From Manis javanica (Eukaryota; Chordata; Mammalia; Pholidota; Manidae): 64,000 nucleotides of DNA. How positions within the stretch are numbered: position 1 is the first letter of the stretch; each line of letters begins with the position of its first letter. Shown in pieces: positions 53,701 through 64,000 of the stretch. The DNA is taken from the NCBI RefSeq assembly GCF_040802235.1, contig NC_133165.1, positions 46,141,629 through 46,205,628 on the forward strand. Direction: 5' to 3'. The notes under the pieces were generated by a model. It made no database searches. It saw only the letters and a list, made by a program, of their open reading frames with translations, and was not told where the DNA came from. The position numbers and the translations under genes are program-made.

Positions 53701-56700
53701 TTTGGTCACATTGAATCCATAGTGAACTTGCCCGGGGATGAAACCCATTGTCAAGACAAGTCATTCAGGCCCTTGGAGAGCTAAACTGTACCCCCACTTG
53801 CACTGGCTTATCCACTCATAAAACTACCCTCCCTGGCTGGAACTCAGAGTGGCTGAGGCTGTCCAAAGAAAAGTTATCCACCATCTGTGGCCAAAGTGTC
53901 ACCGAGGACACCATCCCTTCCACTATCACTGTGCCCTTAAAAAGCTGCATCCTAAGAAATGCCTTTTGAAGTGTTAGATAATAACTTGTTCCCGCCAGGG
54001 AATGGCCACCAGTTCTCCGCTACAATATGGAGAATGAGAGCTTTGATACTGTTTCCCTTTGACCCCTGCTGCCAGTGTGCTACCTCAAGGCCTTTTAAAA
54101 AAAGAGATGAACTGTTAAATGAAGACACTGGTTCCTTCCCATTTTCTGCAAAGCAAGAGGAGGAAAACCAGCTGGGAGGCAGCACATCACAGGATGTGGG
54201 ATAGTTAATGAACCTAGGTCTTGGCACCTCTTCAGTTTCCTGAGGGTTTAATTAATCTAGTCAAGAAATGAGCTGATGCCATTTATAGCACCCATCTGAG
54301 TGCGGTAAGAACATACAGTAATGTGTGTACCCCACCAAACTTGGGGCCCCTGTGGGCAGGGGTGGTGTCAGTCACCTCCCATCCCCAGTAGGACGTTTGG
54401 TGAGAGGACTTAGTGTGTAGTGAATGAATGTATGAACGCTTTAGTCTCAAAAAGTGAAATGGCAGCCACACTGCAGGAGGCTGGGACTTGCAGTTATGAA
54501 ACAAGCTTATGTATGTTTAACTATGGGTAAGCCAATGCCAGAGAAGAGCCCATCCTAAACTGGTTTCAGAAGCAGTCACCTCACTACCAGCAATTAAGCT
54601 GGGAAGGCACAAGTTTGCCTTTTCCTGTCAAATGAGTACGAGTCCTCTGACTTATGCAAACCAAACTCCAGCCCCAGTGAGTAGGAAAGGGCCCAACTAT
54701 AGCCAGATGATATATCTGCAAAGTAGGATGATCATAAGGTGGGAGGGACGGGCTGGAATGCCAAGAAAGCAACACCTGTGAACAGAATTCACTGCTTCTC
54801 TGCAAACTGGCCCCACCCTTTTGTTCTTCCCCAACCTGGTATAGGAGCCCCATCAGATACCTTTGTTCAAGCTGAAACCTTGGACTCTTCAACTTCTCTC
54901 CCAACCGGTCCCCCAGTTTGATGTCAGAAACTGCCCGTGAACCCACCCTTGCTTCTCCAACCCACTGCCACTGTCTCAGCTCAAATCCATCACCATCTCT
55001 TGCCTGATTTCCTAACTAGCCTTGAATCTTACCCTGTCTACTTTCCACATGGCAGCCAGGATAAAGTCCTGGTATGTAGCCCACATCCCCACCCAGCCAT
55101 CCAGACTAGTTCTCATTCCCCAAATGCACATGCCCTGAGTGGGCTTTGCACATTCTGTCCTCTCTGCCTGGGCTCTTAGCCTTATCTGCCTGCTGGTCCC
55201 CAGTTCACATTTCTCTTCCTCTCTGAGGCTATCCCCAATCCCTGGGCACAATGTGCCCCATCTCTGCTGGCCCACCAACTACCCTATCCTGTAACTTTTT
55301 CTTAGAGTATCTCCCCTTTCTGAACTGTCTTGAAGGCAGGATCCTTGCTATTCTCATGTCTCTATCTGGAGACTGCCAAGCACTAGTAATGCTTTGGGCG
55401 CTTACTCTGGTGCATGGCTGTCACCCCTATGGGGCTGTGTATAACCTCCAGGTGCAAGGCAGTTATGTAAATAGTAGGCTTAGGCTCATTAGTGAGTCAT
55501 GAAATTAATTTCTTGGGTGGCGACATTAAAAAAAAAACAGAATAGACTATACATAGTAACAGTAAAAACTACTTCTTATCCTAATTCTGTGTATATGTAT
55601 ACATATAAAATAAATGTGTATGCTGTGGAGGGGCACCATTATATATCATTCTTTAATACCACTATTAAAGAATTAAAGAATATGGACTTAACATTTCACA
55701 ATGTATATAAGCCAAACCATCATGTTGTAGGCCTTAAAAGTTACTGATGTAAAAATTATTCCTCAATAAAAATGGAAAACAAAAAGAATATGGACTTGGG
55801 GTTTAAAATTGGACTCCTTCACTTACGAGTTGCATGGCCTTTGGCAGATTATACAACCCCTCTATGTCAGTTTCCTCACCTGAAAATTGAGGGTAACCCA
55901 TTTTAGGGTTTCTCTGAGGATTAAATGAGGTAAATATACCAAGTATTTGAAATAATACCTGGCACACAGTAGGGATACATAAAAGTCTTTATTACTAATA
56001 TTATTAGTATTATGTCACAATAGAGAATATATTTTCTACCATGAGTTATGGTAGAGCTTGAAAAACATTGGTCTTAGGTGCTTTGTATGCATGACCTCAC
56101 TTTATCTTGACAACTCTGTAGGTAGTTATTTCCCCAGTTTTGGTGATGCAGCAACTGAGTCTCAGCTGAAGTGACTGCTGAAGGTCACATGACTAGTAAA
56201 TGGCAGCACTGGGATTTGCCCCTGCACCTTGCTGCCATCTATAAAATGGCAGGGCTCGGGGAAGAGTGGGGTTAGAACTGGGCTGCAGGGAAGGTAGGTA
56301 CCAAAGGAGAGGCTGGGGAAGAGTCTGCTTATCCATGGCAGGAAAGGCAGGCTGGGAGGCAATGGCTGGGTGGTGGGATGGTACTCACTTGCACTCGGCC
56401 TCTGCATCGGCCTTGGCAGTTGTATAGAGGCCACGCAGCTTTGTCCGATAATAGGGAGAGACTGCAGGGTAAACACAGGGAGAAAGGCATGGGCATGGGG
56501 CAGCAGGCAGCCATGTGGCACTACTTCCAGTACACTGAAATTAGTCTTTTAGAGGAACAGAGAGGTCATGAGCCAAGGTATGAGCTTTATTGGCTCAGAA
56601 GTGCTCCCTGAGGCTAACACCCATGTTCAGTAGGCTCACATTTCATACAGTATGAATGCCATCCCTGCACCTAAGAGAGGACCTTTTAACCTTTGCCATA

Positions 56701-59700
56701 GCATAAAGCAGGCATAAATTATTTCTCAGCACATGGGAAAACAGAAAAAAAATTCTTGAAGCTGCTCAGAGCTGGAAGTACCAGCCCAGGAGCCAGACCA
56801 CCTGAGGGCCTTGGGTCATGTGCAGGGCCCACTGGGAGGGAGCTCTCTTCTAGGAGACACCGGCTAATGGGGGCGTCTGTGTGCTCTAAGCAGTCTCCCG
56901 GGATGCAGCCTCATTTCACTGACTTTCCAGTTGCTAGAGTTGGGGGATTTTAAGGTTCGTTAGTGCTAAACAGTCTGTCATCTGTCTCCTGGCTCACCTT
57001 AGGTCACCCAGCCTAAGGGAAAACTGTCCCTCTGGCTAAGGGGCATTTGGATGGTGCAGATCCATGCAAAAGTCCCTTTGAAAATGGTAAGAGCCATGTT
57101 CCCTGTCTTGGCCTGTAACCCCCACTCATCCCCTTTTTCTCCTGAGTCCAGCTACTCACTCTTGTTCTCTGTCTGCATCCGCTCATGGGTCTTCTGGATG
57201 TTCACTAGGTTGTGTTCACTCCGTGAACGCTCTTCCTGCAAAGATGAGGTCAATAAGCCATGAAGGCAGCCCCTACCCTGCTGTGGCCCTGCATCCATGC
57301 AGAGGCCCCCAAACATAGCCCTCATTTTCTAAATCCACATTCAGGGTAAGTTCAAAAGGATTTTATTCTCTAATACAAAAGCATTATAAAAGGTATAAAG
57401 TTAAATCATAAGTTATACATAATGACTCTCCTTTATCAAAAAGAGACAAACTGATCTACAGATTTAATGCAACCCCCAACCAAATTCCAGCTGACTTCTT
57501 TGCAGAAATTGACAAACTCATTCTAAAATTCATATGGAAATTCAAGGGAACCAGAATAGCTAAAACAAACTGGAAAAAGAAAAAAACAATGAAAATCACA
57601 TTTCCTGATTTCAAAATTCACTACAGTAATCAAACAGTGTGGTACGAGCATATATGTCAATGGAATGGAACTGTGAGTCCAGAAATTAACACATACATCA
57701 ATTCACCTGGGAAGAGATTGTGGGGAAGGATGCTGGTACTGTTCTTCCCCACATCAGTGGTCCTGGGATCAGGGTTGCAACTGAAGATGCCAGAAGCAGG
57801 GATGATTCCTAAGGAAGCAATTGTAACTATCCCTTTGAACCTTTATGTCAGAATTTCTAAGTGCCTGAAGGTACAGGCATTAGCCCTTGTAGCTCTTCCT
57901 ACACAAATGGGAGTGGACTGAGTGGAGGCCTAGTATTGCTGCTGGCAATCTGGACCAGCACAGTGGCTGAGCCTAACACATCCCTCCAAGGGTAGAAGAA
58001 TTTGGGTAAAAATCAATGATAAATGGAGAGAAGGAAAAATAGTAGCCAAAGGGTAAAAGAATTAATAAATGGGTTTTCCACTGAGGGAAATACAGCATTA
58101 TATTACTAATGCAAGAGAGGCTCAAAGCAAGAGAATACTGGCTCTTCACTCAGTTACCAGATGCTCCAAAGGGTGAAGTCATGTTTGCCGAGACCACCCC
58201 TGCTTTCAGCACCTGCAAAGCCAAACAGAAGCCCACAAACCTGAATGGCCTCCCTCTAGGAGACATCCCGGTTATATACTATGATGATAAACTAGACTGA
58301 CTATGATGACTGAATGGCATTCTAGTAACGTGCCAGTATCTTTTTCGTATTTTTAATTTTTATTCATAAACTATTTTTAGAGGACTTTTAGGTTTACAGG
58401 AATACTGAGCAGGTAGTAGACAGAGTTCTCATATAACTGCTTTCCCTGCACCCAGCTTCACTTGTTAACTTCTTGCATTAGTACAAGTAATTAACATCTT
58501 ACAGTTTTGGTTATTATTAACATCTTGCATTTGTTACAATTAATGAACCAATATTGATACATTATTATTAACTAAAGTCCACATTTTGCAGTACAGTTCA
58601 CTCTTTCTGTTGTACAGATAATGTCATGTCTCTACTATTATGGTATCATATAGAATAATTTCACCTCCCTAAATATCCCATGCACCCTGACCCACCAGGG
58701 CCTCTTGACTATTTTAATAGAGATGGAGGCTGAAGTAGCCATGCAGCAATAGCCCTCCCTCCTAGCTGCTGAACCCCAAGGACACATCTATAGGATTGGT
58801 GGGCATCCAAACCTAAGCAAGCCCACTGAGACACCTGTAATTCACAACAGTACACAATGACTACCCTTCACTCAAAAACACATCAAATATCCTGACATGC
58901 TTTTAGAAGAGATAGGGCTCTTTGAATACCACCAGTGTCCTCCTCCAAGTAGGTGGGAGGTGGGCTCTGCTATACAAGAACGCACAATGGAAACTAGGCT
59001 CAGTATGAGCCTAAGCTGAGACAGGGTGACCAGCTTTCTCCCCAGCTGACTTGGAACCCAGAAAAAGATGAATTATGGCTAACTGTAATAAAGCCTGTCC
59101 ATAATATCCAGCAAATGGAAGGGCAAATTCTATTGGAAAGGCATAGCAAATAGTTCTGTAATTCTTACTAATTTGTTCTATAATGAAACTGAATTCTACC
59201 ATTAACACAGTGCAATATGGTATGACACACTGGCACTCTTGGTAAGATTCCAGTACCTTATGTAAATAAGTCACACGATAAAAATGACATAGATGACTGA
59301 GTATTTATTGGGAGACTGAGTCAAAGCCTCTTCAGCTTGTAATATTAAGGAAGAACTGGATTTAGCTAACTATCAGCTAATCTATCCTAAACAGTTCTAC
59401 ACAAATTTGTCATTAAGTTCAAATGAGTAGAAGGGGAAAACTGGTCATGAAATCAGTGTAAAAACATGAATATGAACGCAATGGCTCAGTAGGACAGATT
59501 GGCTGTTGCTTTAAGTATGTCTCCGCCCCACACTGGCTCCCCCAGCTGTGAAGCATATTCATACTGGTAGTATCGCTGTAGTTATGATATGAAAGCTATG
59601 CTGGAATGTAGGTGCTCAGACACAAAAGACTGTTTTGCTTGAACCAGGACCAAGGCTGGGTGAGAGGTGACCTGTGCTGTAAAAGATTAACTCAGCAGGC

Positions 59701-60287
59701 CTGGGTTTTCAGAGCCTGCATATTCCACAAAAGTTTGGCCCTTGACCAGCTCCTGGGAAATAACCTCTAAATTCTTGGAATATCTTGCCTGATAAGAGAA
59801 TCTTTGTTTACCTGAGACAGGGAGTAGGGGAAAAAGGGGAATGGGAGGAAAAGGGGAGTGACCACTAGTAGGTATGGGGCATTTTTTCAGGTGATAAAAT
59901 GTTCTGAAATTGATCATGGTTTGATGGTTGCATAATTCTTTGATTATATTAAAACCCACTGAATTGTGTAACTGTACACTTTAAACTGGTGAATCACATT
60001 ACATCTCAATATAGCTGTTATTAAAAAGAATCACAAAATCCTGCACATGATAGAAAATCCAGCAGGAATAGTAATCATACCCAACATTCCCCTCCTTCTC
60101 TTGCCGTCTTGGTTGCTGCAGGTCCAGTCTCTCTGAACACACGCTCTCCACCCCTCCACAGCTTGGCATCAGAGCCCGTGCTTCCCTGGAGTGGAGAACT
60201 TTGGCTTTTTACCTGGGTTTGTTTGATCAGCTGATGGAGTTCTGTGAGAAGTTCTGCAATGCGGGAATCAGCAGACACCAGGGCCAT
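47711..60287 (-). CDS. SGF29: SGF29, H3K4me3 reader of SAGA and ATAC complexes
   Basis: Nine coding exons on the minus strand: 60287-60213, 57235-57160, 56461-56389, 50371-50307, 49396-49267, 49192-49046, 48854-48819, 48715-48553 and 47827-47711. They join to 293 codons, the human length. SGF29 (CCDC101) links GCN5/PCAF acetyltransferase modules to H3K4me2/3 in the nucleus. An N-terminal coiled coil (MALVSADSRIAELLTELHQL to about residue 90) is followed by tandem Tudor domains from ~152. The methyl-lysine and N-terminus pockets known from structures are all present: Asp194 and Asp196 (VDDID), Tyr238, Tyr245 and Phe264. A splice acceptor at 60302/60303 shows at least one further 5' noncoding exon upstream, probably outside the window. 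Intron 3 (50372-56388) is the largest and holds most of the repeats. Confidence 0.97.
51430..51500 (+). repeat. MER5A-like DNA transposon fragment
   Basis: AGTGGTTCTCAACCCTAGCTGGACATCAGAATTCCCTGGGGGAGCTTAAAA follows the start of the hAT-Charlie MER5A consensus. Confidence 0.65.
51600..52090 (+). repeat. Old L1ME-like 3' UTR in SGF29 intron
   Basis: Contains the blocks GAGGAAACAGCAGACAAACCC, GAGGGGCATTCTACAAAATTACTGACC, GATTGAAGGAGACTAAATG and AGATTAGTTAATAGC, which belong to a widespread old L1 3' UTR. A chance 94-codon frame (51605-51889) lies inside it and is not a gene. Confidence 0.65.
52300..55790. other. SGF29 intron 3 interior, mostly unique
   Basis: No exon recognised. Bases 53420-53690 (GAAGAGCTCCGTCCAGTGCTCTGG... 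to an AATAAAA at about 53650) look like an interspersed repeat or old LTR that I cannot name. Bases 55540-55790 are AT-rich with a small inverted repeat around TTCTTTAATACCACTATTAAAGAA. Confidence 0.35.
55800..56230 (+). repeat. Two MIR elements
   Basis: First (55800-55985): GAGTTGCATGGCCTTTGGCAGAT...CAGTTTCCTCACCTG...TGAGGATTAAATGAGG...TGGCACACAGTAGG. Second (56060-56225): ACCTCACTTTATCTTGACAACTCTG...GAAGGTCACATGACTAGTAAATGGCAG. Confidence 0.75.
57440..58310 (+). repeat. L1 ORF2 fragment and adjoining unassigned repeat
   Basis: Bases 57440-57705 are sense L1 ORF2 (the thumb region: ACAAACTGATCTACAGATTTAATGC...ATTCATATGGAAATTCAAGG), with stops. Bases 57710-58310 have some coding-like codon structure in pieces, such as a segment ending DIPVIYYDDKLD at 58300. 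I recognise no gene there; a decayed retroelement is the likeliest source. Confidence 0.5.
58340..58690 (-). repeat. Old L1M 3' end, antisense
   Basis: TTTTAGGTTTACAGGAATACTGAGCAGGTAGTA...CACCCAGCTTCA-TTGTTAAC...ATTAACTAAAGTCCACATTTTGC fits the antisense L1M 3' UTR. Confidence 0.6.
59820..60025 (+). repeat. L1M 3' end, sense
   Basis: GGGGAGTGACCACTAGTAGGTA...GGTGATAAAATGTTCTGAAATTG...GGTTGCATAATTC...ACTGAATTGTGTAACTGTACACTTTAAA...ATCTCAATATA is the standard L1M 3' terminal sequence. Confidence 0.75.
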
Positions 60288-60342
60288 GGTATATGAGGGC
60301 TCCTGAGGTGGACGGAAAACAGAAGAGAATCCCATCAGTGGC

Positions 60343-60810
60343 TGCTATGGGTTAAATTGTGTCCTCCAAAAGGTACGTTGAAGTCCTAACCTTTGGTACC
60401 CATGAATGTGGCCTTATTTGGAAATAGGTCTTTGCAGATGTAACTAAGATGTACTTGAGATGAGGTCTTGCTGGAGTAGGGTGGGCCCTTAATCCAGTAT
60501 GACTGGAGTCCTTATAAGAAGAGAAGAAAAGACAATGGAAACAGACACACAGAAAGACAAACACAGGGGGAAGCAGCCCTGAAGAGGCAGAGACCAGAAT
60601 GATGCAGCTGCGAGCCAAGGAATAAACACTGAGGATTGCTGGGAACCGCTCGGAGCTGCGAGGGGATGGGACAGACTCTCTGAGGACCCAAGGAGGGCCT
60701 AATCCTTGATTTTGGAATTCTAACCTTCAAACTGAGAAAATATACTTCTGTTGTTTTATGCCACCCAGTATTGGGTATTTGTTACAGTAGCCCTAGGAAA
60801 TGAATACAGT
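60343..60810 (+). repeat. MaLR-type LTR (MLT1/MST group)
   Basis: Starts TGCTATGGGTTAAATTGTGTCC, then AGGTACGTTGAAGTCCTAACC, TGTGGCCTTATTTGGAAATAGG, GTCCTTATAAGAAGAG, and ends near TTATGCCACCCAGTATTGGGTATTTGTTACAG...AATGAATACAG. These are landmark blocks of mammalian MaLR LTRs. It lies just upstream of the SGF29 coding start, in the preceding intron. Confidence 0.75.
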
Positions 60811-61245
60811 GGCAAAATGCCCTGAAATTCTAAGCCAATGATATGTTTGTATTTGATACATTCAGCCAAGTCAAGGAGCACTTATTAAGTACCTTCCAAA
60901 AGCAGCATCCCTAGCACTAGTTCTGCAGTTACTGTCCTGACAAATGATTCAAGTATTCATGTCACCATTTTTTAAAATCTGTAAAATGGGATTAAAATAA
61001 GATTTTATATGAAAACGCTTTACAAGTCATAAAGCATTGTTACTTTCTTACTGCAGAGGAAAAGAAATTAAGTACTAAATATCTGACTTAAGATGGATGT
61101 ATTCTGATGAAAATAAAATGTAGCAAAAGATAATCAGAGAAGAATAAAAGACAATAAAAGGTATGGACATATGCCTAAAGATAAAGGCAGACTGGAAAAA
61201 AGTATGAGATTTTTAGAGTGCTAAAATACTGCATGATACCTTTCT
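60811..61245. other. Unique sequence, nothing recognised
   Basis: AT-rich, no coding frame or repeat family identified. Confidence 0.4.
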
Positions 61246-64000
61246 TCTTCTTTTTTTTTGGTATCATTAATCTACAATTACATGAATAACATTATGTTTA
61301 CCTCACCACGTCCCCCCTTCACCATGCCCCCCCCATATACCCCTTCACAGTCACTGTCCATCAGCGTAGTAAGATGTTGTAAAATCACTACTTGTCTTCT
61401 CTGTGTTGCACAGCCCTCCCCGTACCCCACCCACACTATACATGCTAATTGTAATACCCCCTTTTTCTCCGCCCTTATCCCTCCCTTCCCACCCATCCTC
61501 CCCAGTCCCTTTCCCTTTGGTAACTGTTAGTCTATTCTTGGGTTCTGTGATTCTGCTGCTGTTTCGTTCCTTCAGTTTTCCTTTATTCTTATACTCCAAA
61601 TATGACTGAAATCATTTGGTACTTGTCTTTCTCCGCCTGGCTTACTTCACTGAGCATAATGTCCTCCAGCTCCATCCATGTTGTTGCAAATGGTAGGATC
61701 TGTTTTTTTCTTATGGCTGACTAATATTCCATTGTGTATATGTACCACTTCTTCTTTATCCATTCATCTACTGATGGACACTGAGGTTGCTTCCATATCT
61801 TGGCTATAGTAAATAGTGCAGCAATAAACATAGGGGTTCATCAGTCTTTTTCAAACTGGAGTGCTGCATTCTTAGGGTAAATTCCTAGAAGTGGAATTCC
61901 TGGGTCAAATGGCATTTCTATTTTGAGCATTCTGAAGAACCTCCATACTGCTTCCACAATGGTTGAACTAATTTACATTCCCAGCAGCAGTGTAGGAGGG
62001 TTCCCATTTCTCCACAACTTCACCAACATTTGTTGTTGTTTGTCTTTTCGATGATGGCGATCCTTACTGGTGTGAGGTGATATCTCACTATGGTTTTAAT
62101 TTGCATTTCTCTGATGACAAGCGATGTGGAGCATCTTTTCATGTGTCTGTTGGCCATCTGAATTTCTTCTTTAGAGAAGTGTCTGTTCAGCTCCTCCACC
62201 CATTTTTTAATTGGGTTATTTGCTTTTTGTTTGTTGAGGTGCGTGAGCTCTTTGTATATTTTGGATGTCACCCCTTATCGGATGTGTCATTTATGCATAT
62301 ATTCTCCCATTCTGTATGATGCCTTTTTGTTCTATTGATGGTGTCCTTTGCTGTACAGAAGCTTTTCAGTTTGATATAGTCTCACTTGTTCATTTCTGCT
62401 TTTGTTTCCCTTGCCCAGGGAGATATGTTCATGAAGAAGTTGCTCATGTCTATATTCAAGTGAGTTTTGACTATATTTTCTTCTAAGATTTTATGGTTTC
62501 ATGACTTACATTCAGGTCTTTGATCCATTCCGAGTTTACTTTTGTGTATGGAGTTAGACAGTAATCCAGTTTCATTCTCTTACATGTTGTAGCTGTCCAG
62601 TTTTGCCAACACCAGCTGTTGAAGAGGCTGTCATTTCCCCATTGTATATCCATGGCTCCTTTATTGTATATTAATTGACCATATATGCTTGGGTTAATGT
62701 TTGGAGTCTCTATTCTGTTCCACTGGTCTGTGGCTCTGTTCTTATGCCAGTACCAAATTGTCTTGATTACTGTGGCTTTGTAGTAGAGCTTGAAGTTGGG
62801 GAGCAAGATCCCCCCCCTTTATTCTTCTTTCTCAGGATTGCTTTGGCTATTCGGGGTCTTCGGTGGTTCCATATGAATTTTTGAACTATTTGTTCCAGTT
62901 CATTGAAGAATGCTGTTGGTAATTGACAGGGATTGCATCGAATCTGTATATTGCTTTGGGCAGGATGGCCATTTTGACAATATTAATTCTTCCTAGCCAG
63001 GAGCATGGGATGAGTTTCCATTTGCTAGTATCCTCTTTAATTCCTCTTAAGAGTGCCTTGTAGTTTTCAGGGTATAGGTCTTTCACTTCCTTGGTTAGAT
63101 TTATTCCTTGGTATTTTATTCTTTTTGATGGTATTGTGAATGGAATTGTTTTCCTGATTTCTCTTTCTATTAGTTCATTGTTAGTGTATAGGAAAGCCAC
63201 AGATTTCTGTATGTTAATTTTGTATCCTGCAACTTTGCTGAATTCCAAAATTACTTCTAGTAGTTTTGGAGTGGAGTCTTTAGGGATTTTTATGTACATT
63301 ATCATGTCACCTGCAAATAGTGACAGTTTGACTTCTTCTTTACCAATCTGGATTCCTTGTATTTCTTTGTTTTGTCTTATCGCCATGGCTAGGACCTCCA
63401 GAACTATGTTGAATAACAGTGGGGAGAGTGGGCATCGCTGTCTAGTTCCCGATCTCAGAGGAAAAGCTTTCACCTTCTCGCTGTTCAGTATGATGTTAGT
63501 TGTGGGTTTATCATATATGGCCTTTATTATGTTGAGGTACTTGCCCTCTATGCCCATTTTGTTCAGAGTTTTTATCATGAATGGATGTTGAATTTTGTCG
63601 AATGCTTTTTCAGCATCTATGGAGATGGTCATGTGGTTTTTGTCCTTCTTTTTTTGATGTGGTAGATAGTGTTGATGGATTTTCGAATGTTGTACCATCC
63701 TTGCATCCCTGGCATGAATCCCACTTGGTCATGGTGTACGATCCTTTTGATGTATTTTTGAATTCGGCTTCCTAATATGTTGTTGAGTATTTTTGCGTCT
63801 ATGTTCATCAGGGATATTGGTCTGTAGTTTTCATTTTTGGTGGGGTCTTTGCCTGGTTTTGGTATTAGGGTGATGTTGGCTTCATAGAATGAGTTTGGGA
63901 GTATTCCCTCCTCTTCTATTTTTTGGAAAACTTTAAGGAGAATGGATATTATGTCTTCTCTGTATGTCTGATAAAATTCTAAGGTAAATCCATCTGGCCT
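61246..64000 (-). mobile_element. Older L1, minus strand, 5' part beyond the right edge
   Basis: The 3' end with a short poly-A (poly-T here) is at ~61246. The 3' UTR (to ~61620) has the C-rich block CACCACGTCCCCCCTTCACC...TACCCCTTCACAGTCACTGTCC, a type I associate with laurasiatherian L1s such as those of pangolins and bats. ORF2 remains follow. It is the same family group as the left-edge L1: sequence at 63650-64000 parallels 1-350 closely. Confidence 0.92.
61620..64000 (-). pseudogene. L1 ORF2 remains (reverse transcriptase to C terminus), frameshifted
   Basis: Segments of ORF2 appear in different frames. 63698-62886 reads the reverse-transcriptase core ([30 protein letters not shown]). 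The catalytic FADD box reads FAGD at about 63324-63335, so one Asp is lost. 62806-62483 reads [19 protein letters not shown] and the region after it. 62271-62020 reads [20 protein letters not shown] and [16 protein letters not shown]. At least two frameshifts separate them, so the copy is dead. Confidence 0.88.

Noticed and set aside
58109-58300. 63-codon frame ending in DIPVIYYDDKLD
   Set aside because: Coding-like but short and isolated, next to an L1 fragment, with no splice context. I could not tie it to a gene and treat it as decayed retroelement.

Overview
The window is mammalian nuclear DNA. It has large introns with GT/AG borders, LINE-1 elements, endogenous retroviruses, MIR remnants and five recognisable vertebrate genes. 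I see no Alu, rodent B1/B2, carnivore tRNA-Lys SINE, ruminant Bov-tA/BovB, pig PRE-1 or horse ERE. The L1 3' ends resemble those of laurasiatherian mammals. A SINE-poor laurasiatherian such as a pangolin, or possibly a bat, fits best, but that is inference and not an identification.

Layout. (1) 1-4495: a young, full-length L1 on the minus strand, cut by the left edge. Its 5' UTR is a tandem array of ~210-bp monomers, ORF1 is intact (296 codons), and ORF2 is open for all 591 codons in the window. (2) 5324-21167: a class II (betaretrovirus-like) provirus on the plus strand. It has two 431-bp LTRs, a 6-bp target duplication, a tRNA-Lys primer site, gag, dUTPase/protease/G-patch, pol, a gamma-type (type-D-like) env and a highly structured segment before the 3' LTR. 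A second provirus (7639-14591, class I, tRNA-Phe primer site, 5-bp target duplication) sits inside its gag between capsid and nucleocapsid. Both are broken by stops and frameshifts. (3) 21168-31100: old L1 fragments, MIRs and unique sequence without a gene. (4) 31120-60302: five genes. CORO1A (+) converges on BOLA2 (-). BOLA2 and SLX1 (+) share a GC-rich divergent promoter. SULT1A1-like (+) follows SLX1 and converges on SGF29 (-). (5) 61246-64000: an older, broken L1 on the minus strand, running off the right edge.

The order CORO1A-BOLA2-SLX1-SULT1A-SGF29 is the single-copy mammalian arrangement of a block that is segmentally duplicated in great apes (human 16p11.2). All five coding sequences splice to full length: 461, 86, 274, 295 and 293 residues, with phases agreeing at every junction. 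They serve unrelated jobs: actin regulation in leukocytes, Fe-S cofactor handling, structure-specific DNA cleavage, phenol sulfation and H3K4me3 reading in SAGA/ATAC. The cluster is therefore positional and not a pathway.

The most interesting material is retroviral. Two -1 frameshift heptamers survive in the correct frames in the outer provirus. A run of near-perfect stem-loops lies where type D retroviruses carry an RNA export element. The inner provirus has a pol-env fused reading frame left by loss of RNase H and integrase.
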